Part shown: positions 34,839 through 44,511 of the stretch, piece after piece
Layout: every line of letters starts with the position of its first letter
Numbering within the stretch: position 1 is the stretch's first letter
From: JBEVJK01 sp963791325
GTDB lineage: Bacteria > Pseudomonadota > Alphaproteobacteria > Rhizobiales > Rhizobiaceae
Assembly: GCA_963791325.1 (NCBI GenBank)
Contig: CAWBRU010000002.1
Span: 248,001 to 312,000 of the forward strand
Length of the DNA stretch: 64,000 nucleotides
Reading direction: 5' to 3'
Made by a program: the position numbers and the translations under genes
Notes under the pieces: model-generated
What the model was told of the DNA's origin: nothing
Databases searched by the model: none
The model's input: only the letters and a program-made list of their open reading frames with translations

Positions 34839-37229
34839 ATCGAGCGCGCGCAGATAGCGCACCGGCCGCCCCGCCGAGATCCGTTCGGCAGCGGTGGCAA
34901 TCGAGTTGGCGTCGATGCCGAAGTGACGGTAGAGATCGGCGATCGAAGCGGACTGGCCGAAATGCTCGACGCCGAGGCTGCGGGTCCGGTGGCCGAACAC
35001 CGAGCCCAGCCAGCCAAGCCCGGCCGGATGGCCATCGATGACGGTGACCAGCGCGCAATGGCTGGGCACATCGGCAAGCAGCCGCTCGATGTGGCTTCGC
35101 GCATGCACCAAACCGCGCTCGCGGGCGCGGCTCGCGGCGGTCCAGCCGGCATTCAGCCGGTCGGCCGAGGTCACCGCGAGCAGGCCGACGTCGCGGCGGT
35201 CTTCGGCGAGCAGGCCGACGGCGGCGATTGCCTCGGGCGCCACGGCGCCCTGATAGGCGATCACGACCTCGGCGTTGGGGCCGGGCCGTCGCAGCCAATA
35301 GCCACCGTCGACGATCGCCTCTTCGAGCTCCGCCGTCATCGTCCGGGCAATCTGCTCCACCGGCCGGGTCGACAGGCGCAGATATACCGATCCGCCGGTT
35401 TCTTCCCTCAGCCAAGTGCGCTCGGACTGCACCGCTTCGCCGTCGCGCTGCATATAATCGAGCGCAAAGCGCATCATCACCGCAAGCTCGTCGACAAAGG
35501 CGGGCTCGAAGGCTGCGAGCCCGTCCTGCGCCATGCCGATTAGCGGCGTGGCAATCGACTGATGCGCCCCACCCTCCGGCGCAAGCGTGACGCCGGACGG
35601 GGTGGCGACCAGCAGGAAGCGCGCATCCTGATAGCAAGCATAGTTGAGCGCATCGAGGCCGCGCTGGATGAACGGATCGTAGAGCGTGCCGATCGGCAGC
35701 AGGCGGCGCCCGAACAGGCTATGCGACAGGCCAAGCGCGGAGAGCAGGATGAACAGGTTGTTCTCGGCGATGCCGAGCTCCAGATGCTGCCCCGCGGTGC
35801 CGAACTCCCACTTCTGCGCCGAGGCGATGCGCTCCTTGCGGAACGTGTCGGCGAGCGCCGCGCGCGCGAACAGGCCGCGGCGGTTGACCCAGGGACCGAG
35901 ATTGGTGGACACGGTGACATCGGGCGAGGCGGTCACGATCGCATCGGCAAGCGCACTGCCCGAGCGCGCCAGCTCATCGAGGATCCGGCCGAAGCCGGCC
36001 TGCGTCGACAGCACCCCTTTGGCCTCGACGGCGAGCCGCTCAGGCACCGGCACCGGGTCGGCCTGATGGCGGCGCTGCCCCTTGGCGCCGAACGGCACCT
36101 GACGGAGAAAGGCGCCAAGCGCGCCGTGGTCGAGCGCGAGGCCTTCGAAGGGCTCCCATTCGCGGCCCTCGCCGATCGCCATTTCGGCCCGCAGAGCCTC
36201 GATCTGCGCCGTGGTCATCAGCCCGGCATGATTGTCCTTGTGCCCGGCCAGCGGCAGGCCGCGGCCCTTGATGGTATAGGCGATGAAGCAGGTCGGCCGG
36301 TCGCTGGCGCGCGCCTGCTCGAAAGCGGCGAGCAGGCTCGGCAGATCATGGCCGCCGAGATTGGTCATCAGTTCGGCCAACTCGGCATCGGAATGCCGCT
36401 CGATCAGCGCCCGGACGGCGGCGCCTTGGCCGAGATCGGCCAGCAGCCGCTTACGCCAGGCGCTGCCGCCCTGGAAGGTCAGGGCCGAATAGAGCTGGTT
36501 GGGACAGTCATCGATCCACGCCTTGAGAGCGTCGCCCCCAGGCCGAGCGAAAGCCGCTTCGAGCAGAGTTCCATATTTGAGGACGACGACGTCCCAGCCG
36601 AAATTGCGAAAGATGCTCTCGAACCGCTGCCACAGGCCTTCGCGCACCACCGCGTCGAGGCTCTGGCGATTGTAGTCAACCACCCACCAGCAGTTGCGCA
36701 CGCCATGCTTCCAGCCTTCGAGCAGCGCCTCGAAGATATTGCCTTCATCCATTTCGGCATCGCCGACGACGGCGACCATCCGCCCGATGGGCATGGTCGC
36801 GTCGCGTGCCGCCAGATAGTCCTGGACCAAGGCGGCAAACAGGGTCTGCGCCACGCCAAGTCCGACCGACCCGGTCGAGAAATCGACATCGTCGCTGTCC
36901 TTGGTGCGGGAGGGATAGCTCTGGGCGCCGCCGAGAGCGCGGAATCGCTCCAGCTTGGAGCGGTCCTGGTTGCCGAGCAGGTATTGAATCGCGTGAAAAA
37001 TCGGCGAGGCGTGCGGCTTCACCGCGACCCGGTCTTCAGGCCTGAGCGCTGAAAAATAGAGCGCGGTCAGGATGGTCGCCACCGAGGCCGAGGACGCCTG
37101 GTGGCCGCCGACCTTCAGCCCATCGGCGCTGTCGCGCAGATGGTTGGCATTGTGGATCGTCCAAGTCGACAGCCACAGCGCTTTTCGCTCCAGCGCCGAA
37201 AGCATGCGCAAGGTTCGGCTGTCGACCAT
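34836..37229 (-). CDS. Homodimeric pyruvate dehydrogenase E1 (AceE)-like transketolase family enzyme
   Basis: The 797-residue single-chain thiamine enzyme has a binding motif starting GDAEMDEGNIFEALLEGW and ending VVDYNRQSLD. It also has the AceE-like KPHASPIFHAIQYLLGNQ, the pyrimidine domain NNLFILLSALGLSHSLFG and a C-terminal domain (VVIAYQGAVAPEAIAAVG). Length and order match the large E1 of bacteria rather than the alpha/beta type encoded at 31-33 kb. The substrate of this alphaproteobacterial subgroup is not settled; pyruvate is the default. It is transcribed alone on the minus strand. Confidence 0.87.
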   Translation of the reverse strand: MVDSRTLRMLSALERKALWLSTWTIHNANHLRDSADGLKVGGHQASSASVATILTALYFSALRPEDRVAVKPHASPIFHAIQYLLGNQDRSKLERFRALGGAQSYPSRTKDSDDVDFSTGSVGLGVAQTLFAALVQDYLAARDATMPIGRMVAVVGDAEMDEGNIFEALLEGWKHGVRNCWWVVDYNRQSLDAVVREGLWQRFESIFRNFGWDVVVLKYGTLLEAAFARPGGDALKAWIDDCPNQLYSALTFQGGSAWRKRLLADLGQGAAVRALIERHSDAELAELMTNLGGHDLPSLLAAFEQARASDRPTCFIAYTIKGRGLPLAGHKDNHAGLMTTAQIEALRAEMAIGEGREWEPFEGLALDHGALGAFLRQVPFGAKGQRRHQADPVPVPERLAVEAKGVLSTQAGFGRILDELARSGSALADAIVTASPDVTVSTNLGPWVNRRGLFARAALADTFRKERIASAQKWEFGTAGQHLELGIAENNLFILLSALGLSHSLFGRRLLPIGTLYDPFIQRGLDALNYACYQDARFLLVATPSGVTLAPEGGAHQSIATPLIGMAQDGLAAFEPAFVDELAVMMRFALDYMQRDGEAVQSERTWLREETGGSVYLRLSTRPVEQIARTMTAELEEAIVDGGYWLRRPGPNAEVVIAYQGAVAPEAIAAVGLLAEDRRDVGLLAVTSADRLNAGWTAASRARERGLVHARSHIERLLADVPSHCALVTVIDGHPAGLGWLGSVFGHRTRSLGVEHFGQSASIADLYRHFGIDANSIATAAERISAGRPVRYLRALD

Positions 37230-37324
37230 CTGCTCCCCCCGATCAGGCTGTTGCGCAGGTTAGTGCGCCAGCCCCGTCAACGTCAAAGATGTTGATCGCT
37301 CAAAGGGCTCTTCCAGACTATCTC

Positions 37325-37651
37325 TCAAATGCCTGAACCGAACAGCTCCTCGGCATCGTCGCCGTCCCAGGCACTCGGCATTTCGTCGCTGGACGGGCTG
37401 CCGGCCTTGCCAAGATCGGCGCTCGGCAGCGGCATCCAGCATTTCAGCTCGGTGTCGGCATAGGCGATGACTTGGCCGGGATGGGAATCGGCTGCCCGCC
37501 AGCCTTCCATGCCGAACTGGTCGGCGCGCGCCCAATAGGCGACGTCGACCTCGGCAGGACCTTGCTCGGATGAGCGGACGGTGACCAGGATGCGGCTGCC
37601 GTCGCGGGGTGCGGCCGTCATGTGACGCCAGCGAGCAGGCTCGTTCACCAC
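37325..37651 (-). CDS. Hypothetical protein, 108 residues
   Basis: The small soluble protein begins MVNEPARWRHMTAAPRDGSR and contains ADVDVAYWARADQF-like hydrophobic beta strands, GWRAADSHPGQVIAYAD and an acidic tail (DGDDAEELFGSGI). Codon use is like its neighbours and the start has GGAGGAAC just upstream, supporting a real gene. No family is recognised. It is encoded between the AceE-like enzyme and the TrcR-type regulator, all on the minus strand. The palindromic repeat copy 6 overlaps its start region. Confidence 0.65.
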   Translation of the reverse strand: MVNEPARWRHMTAAPRDGSRILVTVRSSEQGPAEVDVAYWARADQFGMEGWRAADSHPGQVIAYADTELKCWMPLPSADLGKAGSPSSDEMPSAWDGDDAEELFGSGI

Positions 37652-37697
37652 AACGGTTCCTCCTCCCGGTTTTCCACGTCTCCTGGAATTGCTCTCG
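37648..37697. repeat. Dispersed palindromic repeat, copy 6 (partial)
   Basis: The segment acggttcctcctcccggttttcc ... tcctggaattgctctcg retains one arm of the repeat found at 20.7 and 34.8 kb. It lies between the TrcR gene and the hypothetical gene. Confidence 0.45.
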
Positions 37698-37703
37698 TGC
37701 CGC

Positions 37704-38396
37704 CTAGCCCTCGCCCGGCTGCGGCTCCTTGGCTTTCAGCGACGACAGCTTGGCAAACACCGCGCTCGGATCGAGCTCCTTGTCCTCGTCGCGCGGCTGC
37801 TGGGTATCGGCCGGCAACCTTTCCGTCATCGAGGCCGGCAGCAGCGTATCGCCGGTCGGCTGGGCCGGCTGCTGGCCGCGCGAGGCGCGCTGCACCTCGA
37901 GGTCGAGGTCGATCTGCGAGCACAGCCCGAGCGTCACCGGGTCCATCGGCACCAGATTGGCCGAATTCCAGTGCTTGCGTTCGCGGATCTGCTCGATCGT
38001 CGACTTGGTCGTGCCGACCAGACGGGAAATCTGCGCGTCCTTGAGCTCGGGATGGTTGCGCACCAGCCACAGGATGGCGTTCGGCCGGTCCTGCCGCTTC
38101 GACAGCGGCGTATAGCGCGGTCCCTTGCGCTTCTGGTCGGGCACCCGCACCTTGGGATCCGAAAGCTTCAGCCGGTGGTTGGGATCAGCCTCGCCGCGGG
38201 CAATCTCCTCGCGCGTCAGCTGGCCGGTGATCACCGGGTCCATGCCCTTGATGCCTTGCGCCGATTCACCGTCGGCGATGGCCTTCACCTCGAGCGGGTG
38301 AAGCGTGCAGAACTGGGCGATCTGCTCGAAGGTCAGCGCCGTATTGTCGACCAGCCAGACGGCGGTCGCCTTCGGCATCAAGAGTGTGTTGGCCAT
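37704..38396 (-). CDS. trcR: TrcR-type cell-cycle transcriptional regulator (DUF1013)
   Basis: The 230-residue protein starts MANTLLMPKATAVWLVDNTA and contains the DUF1013 core: FCTLHPLEVKAIADGE, RPNAILWLVRNHPELKDAQI and the helix-turn-helix-like SRLVGTTKSTIEQIRERKHW. The family is nearly universal in alphaproteobacteria and has been linked to cell-cycle transcription, so this marks core chromosome. The last 60 residues are low-complexity and charged, as in other members. A gap of 256 bases to the upstream minus-strand gene probably holds its own promoter. Confidence 0.88.
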   Translation of the reverse strand: MANTLLMPKATAVWLVDNTALTFEQIAQFCTLHPLEVKAIADGESAQGIKGMDPVITGQLTREEIARGEADPNHRLKLSDPKVRVPDQKRKGPRYTPLSKRQDRPNAILWLVRNHPELKDAQISRLVGTTKSTIEQIRERKHWNSANLVPMDPVTLGLCSQIDLDLEVQRASRGQQPAQPTGDTLLPASMTERLPADTQQPRDEDKELDPSAVFAKLSSLKAKEPQPGEG

Positions 38397-38652
38397 GGCA
38401 ATATCCTCTCGTTCGCCCGTGTCCCCCGCACGGGCGGTGGTTCAAGCCACCGAATTGGGAAATCGAGAGCGTATATAGCGATCTTCAGGGGGCCGAGCAA
38501 GCCAATGTGCGGCCGCCAAATCCGGGTGCCGTTCAGTGGCATGCACCGCCATTTCCGCCGTCTCCACCGGTGCCGCAGTCCCGTTTCTTCGATCCCGGTC
38601 GCCTGCAGTCCGAAAACGGCCGGCACCGCCGCTGCGTTCCAGCCTTTCGCCC

Positions 38653-39672
38653 TCAGCCCACCTCGAGCACGATATTGCCGATATGGTGCCCGTCCTCCAT
38701 GCGCTCATGGGCGCGCCAAGCCTCACGCAGCGGATAAGCCTTGTCCATCACCGGCGCGACACGGCGGGTCGACAGCAGCGGCCAGACCTCGGCCTCGAGA
38801 GAAGCTGCGATCTGCCCTTTGAACTCGGTGGTGCGCGGCCGCAGCGTCGAGCCGGTGTGGGTCAGCCGTTTCACCATCAGCTTGGCGAAATCGGCCTGCG
38901 CCACGGCACCCGCCTGGGTGGCGATCTGGATGATGCGGCCTTCGACCGCGGCGGCGTCGTAGTTGCGCAAAACATAGGTGCCGCCGACCATGTCGAGAAT
39001 GACGTCGGCGCCGCGGCCCCCGGTCAAGTCTTTGACAGCACTGACGAAATCCTCGCGGTGGTAGTTCACCGCCCGCTTGGCGCCGAGCCTCAGGCAGGCG
39101 GCACATTTTTCCTCCGACCCGGCCGTGGCGATCACGGTTGCGCCGAACGCCTCGGCGAGCTGGATCGCCGTGGTCCCGATGCCGGAGGAGCCGCCATGCA
39201 CCAACAGCGTCTCGCCGGCCTTCAGGCCGCCGCGCTGGAACACATTGTGCCAAACGGTGAAAAATGTCTCCGGCACCGCTGCGGCCTCGTTGAAGGACAA
39301 TCCCGTCGGCACCGGCAGGGCGTTGCTTTCATGCACCACGCTGTACTCGGCATAGCCGCCGCCGGGCGTGAGCGCGCAGACGGCGTCTCCGACCTGCCAG
39401 CGCCGCGCCTCCGCGCCGACGGCGGCAACCTCGCCAGCGACCTCCAGGCCGGGCAGATCGGAAGCGCCTTTGGGCGGCGGATAGACGCCGCGCCGCTGCA
39501 GCACGTCCGGACGGTTGACGCCGGCGGCGCGCACCTTGATAAGGATCTCGCCGGAACCTGGCGCAGGCAGCGGGCGCTGTTCGGCCTTGAGCACCAACGG
39601 ACCGCCGGGCTTGGAGATGGCGACCGCGGTCATGGTCTCGGGAATGGCGCGGTTCTGCCCGTCTTTGGCCAT
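38653..39672 (-). CDS. NAD(P)H quinone oxidoreductase, PIG3/zeta-crystallin family
   Basis: The 339-residue zinc-independent MDR protein starts MAKDGQNRAIPETMTAVAIS, with AAAGGAGG eight bases upstream; an in-frame start 21 bases earlier lacks a binding site. The GroES-like N-terminal domain (GVNRPDVLQRRGVYPPP) precedes the NADPH-binding motif VHGGSSGIGTTAIQLAEAFG. The family reduces quinones with NADPH. It is divergent from the DUF1192 gene across a 93-base promoter region, an arrangement commonly seen in Hyphomicrobiales. Confidence 0.9.
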   Translation of the reverse strand: MAKDGQNRAIPETMTAVAISKPGGPLVLKAEQRPLPAPGSGEILIKVRAAGVNRPDVLQRRGVYPPPKGASDLPGLEVAGEVAAVGAEARRWQVGDAVCALTPGGGYAEYSVVHESNALPVPTGLSFNEAAAVPETFFTVWHNVFQRGGLKAGETLLVHGGSSGIGTTAIQLAEAFGATVIATAGSEEKCAACLRLGAKRAVNYHREDFVSAVKDLTGGRGADVILDMVGGTYVLRNYDAAAVEGRIIQIATQAGAVAQADFAKLMVKRLTHTGSTLRPRTTEFKGQIAASLEAEVWPLLSTRRVAPVMDKAYPLREAWRAHERMEDGHHIGNIVLEVG

Positions 39673-39765
39673 GCTGGTGGCCTCCTTTGGCAAGCCTTTG
39701 GCGATTTGCCTCCAACCTATCCTGCTATGTATTGTGCGGGCAAATCACGTGACGGGAGCCGGCCG

Positions 39766-39963
39766 ATGGCGATCTTCGAGGACGAACCCAAGAAGCCGGC
39801 GAAGAGCCATGAGATCGGCCAGGATCTGTCGCTGCTCTCGGTCGCTGAACTTCAGGACCGCATTCTCCTGCTGACGGCCGAGATCGCGCGCTTGGAGGCC
39901 GAACTGGCGGCCAAGGGCAGCACCAAGGCCGCGGCCGAGGCGCTGTTTCGCCGCGGCGGCTGA
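39766..39963 (+). CDS. DUF1192 small protein
   Basis: The 65-residue protein matches the DUF1192 family: an acidic start MAIFEDEPKKPAKSHEIGQ, the conserved LSLLSVAELQDRILLL and a helical EIARLEAELAAKG that could form a coiled coil. Function is unknown. CGGGAGCC lies upstream of the start. It is divergent from the quinone oxidoreductase and followed by an MFS transporter gene at 59 bases. Confidence 0.88.
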   Translation: MAIFEDEPKKPAKSHEIGQDLSLLSVAELQDRILLLTAEIARLEAELAAKGSTKAAAEALFRRGG

Positions 39964-40022
39964 TGGCAGGCCGGCCATCCGGTTGCCCGCCGCGATAACT
40001 CTCCTCCAAGATCCGGAAGCCG

Positions 40023-41270
40023 ATGTTTGCCAGCTATCGTCCGATTCTGTCCCTGCTGCGCGGCACGGCCTTCCTGCTCGCCGCCTCGGGCCTGCACGGC
40101 CTGCTTTTGCCCCTGCGCGGGCAGGCCGAGGGCTTCACCACCGCTACCCTTGGCCTGCTCGGCACCGCCTGGGCGGCGGGCTTCGTCGCCGGCTGCTTTT
40201 TCGCGCCGCGCCTGGTGCGGCGCGTCGGCCATGTGCGGGCCTTCGGCGCCTTCGCCGCATCGGGCGCGATCATTGCGCTGCTCACCGGCCTGCTGATCAG
40301 CGGGCCGATCTGGATTGCGCTCAGGATGGGCACCGGCTTCACCATGGCCGGCGCGTTCATGGTCATCGAGAGCTGGCTGAACGAACGCGCTACCAACGAG
40401 AACCGCGGAACGGTCTTCGGGCTCTATATGATGGTGACCTACGCCTCGATCATGGCCGGCCAGATGATCGTGGCAGCCGGCAATGTGCTCTCCGACAATC
40501 TGTTCATGGTCGCCGGCATCTTCTTCTGCTGTTCGCTGCTGCCGACGGCGGTGTCCTCGGCCGCCTCGCCCAAGCCGCTCCAGGATGTATCGCTCGACCT
40601 GCGCGGCCTCTATGCCAATTCGCCGGTATCGGTTGTCGGCTGCCTGCTGATCGGGGTGGCCAACGGCGCCTGGGGCACGCTCGGTGCCGTCTACGGAGCG
40701 CGGATCGGCATCACCACCGCCGAGATCGCCCTGATGATGAGCCTGGTGGTGGTCGCCGGCGCGGCCATGCAGATGCCGGTCGGCAAGCTTTCGGACCGCA
40801 CCGACCGTCGCTACGTGCTGGCCGGCGCCTCGCTCGGATCAACCCTGTTCGGCCTGCTGGTGTTTCTGGTGACGCCGCGCGCAGGGGCCATCGTCATCAC
40901 CATGACCGCGCTCTACGGCGCGCTCGCCTACACCCTTTACTCGCTCGCCGTGGCGCACGCCAACGACCACGCCAGGTCGGAGGATTTCGTCAAGGTGTCG
41001 AGCGGCCTGCTCCTGCTCTATGGCTTCGGAACGATGATCGGCCCGATGCTGGGCGCGCTGCTGATGGGCTTGCTGCGCCCCGAAAGCCTGTTCCTCGCCA
41101 CGGCCCTGGCGCACGGGTCGCTTGCCGGCTACACGGCGCTGCGCGTCACCAAGCGGGCGCCGATACCGCCCGAAGAGCGCGAAGCGTTCCAGGGGCTGCC
41201 GGCCGACCGCGCGGTGACGCCGGAGGCGCTGCGCCTCGACCCGCGCGGCGAGGTCGAACAAGCCGGTTGA
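40023..41270 (+). CDS. MFS transporter (sugar/YfkF-like, 12 TM)
   Basis: The 415-residue membrane protein has about twelve hydrophobic segments, from LRGTAFLLAASGLHGLLLPL to FLATALAHGSLAGYTAL. The MFS signature-like loop between TM2 and TM3 is APRLVRRVGHVRAFGA, repeated in the second half as GKLSDRTDRRYVLAG. The central SWLNERATNENRGTVFGLYM is typical of a broad proteobacterial MFS group with no assigned substrate. The tail (APIPPEEREAFQGLP) is cytoplasmic. It is followed by a small ArsR-type regulator in the same direction. Confidence 0.88.
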   Translation: MFASYRPILSLLRGTAFLLAASGLHGLLLPLRGQAEGFTTATLGLLGTAWAAGFVAGCFFAPRLVRRVGHVRAFGAFAASGAIIALLTGLLISGPIWIALRMGTGFTMAGAFMVIESWLNERATNENRGTVFGLYMMVTYASIMAGQMIVAAGNVLSDNLFMVAGIFFCCSLLPTAVSSAASPKPLQDVSLDLRGLYANSPVSVVGCLLIGVANGAWGTLGAVYGARIGITTAEIALMMSLVVVAGAAMQMPVGKLSDRTDRRYVLAGASLGSTLFGLLVFLVTPRAGAIVITMTALYGALAYTLYSLAVAHANDHARSEDFVKVSSGLLLLYGFGTMIGPMLGALLMGLLRPESLFLATALAHGSLAGYTALRVTKRAPIPPEEREAFQGLPADRAVTPEALRLDPRGEVEQAG

Positions 41271-41301
41271 GATTGCCGCGGCTTTGCCGCACAACAGTGC
41301 G

Positions 41302-41568
41302 ATGAACGCCCACGATGCCTTCATCGCCATCGCCGACGCCAACCGCCGCCATCTGCTGGAGGAGCTGCGCCGCGGCGAAAAGACGGTGAACCAGCTGGCG
41401 GCCGGCCTGCCGGTGTCGCGTCCGGCGGTGTCCCAGCATCTCAAGGTGCTGCTCGATGCGGGGCTGGTCAGCGCCCGGGCCGAGGGCACCAAGCGCTTCT
41501 ACACCGTCGATGCGGCGGGCTTCACCCACCTCAATCTCTGGCTCGACCAGTTCTGGGCCGGACCCTAG
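41302..41568 (+). CDS. ArsR-family winged-helix regulator
   Basis: The 88-residue protein is all DNA-binding domain: MNAHDAFIAIADANRRHLLE, then EKTVNQLAAGLPVSRPAVSQHLKVL as helix-turn-helix and a wing KRFYTVDAAGF. There are no metal-binding cysteines, so it is of the SdpR/self-sufficient type rather than a metal sensor. The ATG at 41302 is preferred; an upstream TTG frame at 41284 would add six residues. It lies 31 bases after the MFS gene. A partner SRPBCC protein, common next to such regulators, is not seen. Confidence 0.82.
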   Translation: MNAHDAFIAIADANRRHLLEELRRGEKTVNQLAAGLPVSRPAVSQHLKVLLDAGLVSARAEGTKRFYTVDAAGFTHLNLWLDQFWAGP

Positions 41569-41859
41569 TCCAGAGGAAAGCGCCGCTTGCCGACCTGGGC
41601 TGGCTGTGCCGCCCGGTCGGCTCGACTGCAGGAGCGTGTTGTTTACTGCATCGTCAGCGATAACTGCTGCGCTATCGGCATGAAAGCCTGAGAGAACGGT
41701 GAGGCGGGAGAGGCACGCAACGGCTTGGCGCCGAGAGCGGGCGTCGGATAGAGCTTAAGATGGCAACCGCGCGTCGGACAGGTTTGAGATCCCGATGATG
41801 ATCCCGGTGGAGATGAAGAATGCCGAATAAGTCTGCGGGAGGAAGCAGCACCCTCGACC

Positions 41860-42816
41860 ATGCCCCTGCTGAATGCTCTCAGGGTATTCTGCGCGGCGGG
41901 CCAGGCAAGTAGTGTCGGCAAGGCTGCCGAAAGGCTTGGAATTACGTCATCGGCGGTAAGCCAGCAGATCAAGAACCTGGAAGATTGGCTCGGTATGCCG
42001 TTGTTTGACCGCGAGCCCGGCGGGGTGTCGCTGAACGAGGTCGGTCAGCGGTATTATGACAAAGTCTGGCAGGCGCTTGCGCTCATCGGGAGCGCAACCT
42101 CTGAGATCCGAGGCAACGGCGAGCAGGGAACGCTTCGGGTCTCCATCCTGCCTTCCTTCGCATCGCTCTGGCTGTTGCCGCGACTGCCGACCTTTCAGGA
42201 CGCCTATCCCGACGTGACGATCGCCATCGAGACAAGCAACCAGCTCGTCGACTTCAGCCACGGATACTCTGATGTCGCCATTCGTTTCGGATCGGGCAAG
42301 TACCCGGGTTTGCGAGCCGAGCGGCTGCTGTGCGAGAGTTCGAATGTCGTTTGCACGCCCTCGACCTTGTCCAGTCATCTTCACGACAATGGAGAAGTCG
42401 ACGACCTCGATATAGCGCGGCTGCGGTTCGTGAACGACCGTGGCAAAACCGGGACGGCACTCAAGCCGGAGCTGTCCGATTGGCTGCGGGCAAACGAACG
42501 CGAGGAGAGCGAGCCGAAAATGGACACCGCGTTCTCCGACAGCAGCCACGCCATCCAGCACGTGCTGCGAAACGGCAGCTTCATGCTTGCGCGGCGCAGC
42601 CTGGTGGACGCCCAGCTTCGTGATGGACGCCTTGTTGCTCCGCTTGGCAAGTGGATTCCGGAAACCTCTGCGTATTTTGCAGTCTATCCCGAGCACCGCG
42701 AGCTGCGTCCCGTTGGGCGATTGTTTCTTCGATGGCTGAAAAAGGCCTGTGCCGATGATCATCTCGGGTGCCCGACGCAGGATGACGAGGTGAAGTACGG
42801 CCTTCCTGGCCAGTAA
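41860..42816 (+). CDS. LysR-family transcriptional regulator (GcvA-like)
   Basis: The 318-residue regulator has the winged helix MPLLNALRVFCAAGQASSVG, KAAERLGITSSAVSQQIKNLE and the DREPGGVSLNEVGQRYY wing. A substrate-binding domain follows (LRVSILPSFASLWLLPRLP, HGYSDVAIRFGSGKYPGLRA), as in the GcvA group. Its GC content and codon use look lower and more mixed than the flanking genes, which suggests later acquisition. The preceding 291 bases (41569-41859) hold no gene. The remnant of a DMT transporter lies downstream and could be its former target. Confidence 0.87.
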   Translation: MPLLNALRVFCAAGQASSVGKAAERLGITSSAVSQQIKNLEDWLGMPLFDREPGGVSLNEVGQRYYDKVWQALALIGSATSEIRGNGEQGTLRVSILPSFASLWLLPRLPTFQDAYPDVTIAIETSNQLVDFSHGYSDVAIRFGSGKYPGLRAERLLCESSNVVCTPSTLSSHLHDNGEVDDLDIARLRFVNDRGKTGTALKPELSDWLRANEREESEPKMDTAFSDSSHAIQHVLRNGSFMLARRSLVDAQLRDGRLVAPLGKWIPETSAYFAVYPEHRELRPVGRLFLRWLKKACADDHLGCPTQDDEVKYGLPGQ

Positions 42817-42840
42817 GGCCCGTCCGAGCTGAGGGACGAG

Positions 42841-42890
42841 CTCATAATTTTGTGAGTTCGCTTTCACCAAAGGCAACAGAGACCTTTGGT
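42841..42890. terminator. Two short inverted repeats after the LysR gene
   Basis: CTCATAATTTTGTGAG (42841-42856) is an imperfect palindrome, and ACCAAAGG (42866) pairs with CCTTTGGT (42883). Together they could end transcription of the LysR gene, but neither is followed by a clear T run. Confidence 0.35.
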
Positions 42891-43038
42891 GGGGTGTTAT
42901 GTGCGCTGTCTGCCGGCAGCTCCTGGTTCGCAGGGACGCGCTAGAACCCCTCGTGCGACTGATATCGCCTCCACCGGGCTCAGCGGGAGCCTAGGGGGCG
43001 CAGCACGCCATGCCAGAAGACAAGAGTGCCGGCAAATT

Positions 43039-43431
43039 CGCTCCCATATCATCGCTCTGGTTCAGGTCACCATCGACGTGGTGATGCTCGCGCCGCTGGC
43101 CGACTTCAGCGCCGTGCCGGCGATCAACGGGGTGCAGTGGAGCTATCTGGTGATCCTGGGCGGCGTTCACACCTGCCTGATGTATATTCTGATGTATTCG
43201 GCCTTTCAAAAGCTCCCAACTCCGCTCATCGCTGTCATGTCCTTTATCTATCCGGTCGTTGCGATCATCGTAGACCGGGTGTTCTTCGGACACGTGCTGT
43301 TGCCGTTGCAGTTTTTCGGGATCGCTTTGATTCTGCTGGGCGGCTTCGGCGTCAACCAGAACTTGGGTCTTCGCATCCTGTCGTGGCGCCGCGCGGCCAA
43401 TGCTGCGGCATCTCAAGGGCGATCCAAGTAG
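43039..43431 (+). pseudogene. C-terminal remnant of a DMT/EamA-family transporter
   Basis: About 130 residues match the second EamA domain of a drug/metabolite transporter. Several membrane helices are present (VTIDVVMLAPLADFSAVP, WSYLVILGGVHTCLMYILM, LIAVMSFIYPVVAIIVD, LQFFGIALILLGGFGVNQN). The first five or so helices are missing, and the 150 bases upstream in frame do not resemble a transporter. It is therefore a 5'-truncated relic. It lies 222 bases after the LysR gene in the same direction; the break point marks a rearrangement. Confidence 0.75.
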
Positions 43432-43459
43432 TCGAGCCTCCAGCCCGGTCGGGTCCGCG

Positions 43460-44486
43460 CTAAGGTCGTGCCTGCCTGGTCGAGCCGCGGACCGTAAGGG
43501 TCAGTCCGAGGACGAGCGGCTTCTGCCGGCGCGGCCGGGCGCTCTTCAGCTGCTTCAGGAGAAGCTCGATCGAGGCGCGGCCGATAGTTTCGGCGGGAAT
43601 GGCGACCGTGGTCAGTTCCGGCGTCAGCATGCGGGCAAAGGCGATATCGTTGAAGCCGACCACCGACAGCTCGTCCGGAATGGCGCGACCGAGCTTGTGG
43701 GCGGCACGATAGGCTGCCGCAGCCAGCAGATCGTCGTCGCAGAACAGCGCGGTGATCGGCTGTGCCGCAAGCAGCGCCTCGGCTGCGCGCATGGCGCTGT
43801 CGAGATCAAAGGTGGTGACCGCCCGCCAGGCCGGATCGAAGCAAAGGCCGTGACGGGCCAAATTCTGCAGGAAGCCGTCGAAGCGGCGGCTGAACGTGGC
43901 CCTCTCATAGGCGGCGGCCAGATAGCCGATGCGGGTGTGGCCGAGGCCCGCCAGGTGATCGACGATCGCCTCCATCGCCCCGGCAAGGTCGAGATCGATG
44001 CCGCTCGCCTTCAGATCCTTCGAACTCGACGAGCAGGATCTTGCGTCGAACGGCAACCGGCCGCCGTTCGATCGCGCCGTCGCTGGCATAGACGATGCAG
44101 CCGGCGATCAGCCGGCTGTCGATCATGCCGAGCAGGCGATCGACCCAAGCCGGGTCGTTGCTGATGTCGATCAGCAGCACACCATGATTGTTCTCTCGCG
44201 CGGCGAGTTCGGCGGCAACCAGCACCTGACCGAAGAAAGGCTGCTGCACATCCGGAACGGCGAGCCCCAACAGCTTGAGCACGCCGGTGCGTAGCATCTG
44301 CGCCGAAGCGTTGGGGTGGTACCCCAGTTGCCGGGCGGTCTTCTCGACCAGCGTCTGGGTCGCTTTCGACACGCGGCCCTCGGCCTTGCCCGACATCACC
44401 AGCGAGACTGTGGATTGCGAGACACCGGCAGCCTTGGCCACCGAGAAGCTGGTGATCGAACGCGGGGGTCGGACTGCCTTGGTCAT
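43460..44486 (-). pseudogene. LacI-family transcriptional regulator 2, single frameshift as sequenced
   Basis: The helix-turn-helix SITSFSVAKAAGVSQSTVSLVMSG is followed by YHPNASAQMLRTGVLKLLGLA and the effector domain. The frame breaks near 44028, where an extra A in gagttcgaaggatctg replaces the expected gagttcgaggatctg. It resumes as DLKASGIDLDLAGAMEAIV and runs to LTVRGSTRQARP. The corrected length is about 341 residues, normal for the family. Four copies of a TCATACGTATGA-type palindrome lie within 170 bases upstream of its start, suggesting autoregulation. The same palindrome is found in the promoter of an autotransporter 17.5 kb away. It is an orphan, with no importer beside it. Confidence 0.82.
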
Positions 44487-44511
44487 GGATCCGGTGCTCG
44501 TATGCTGTTGC

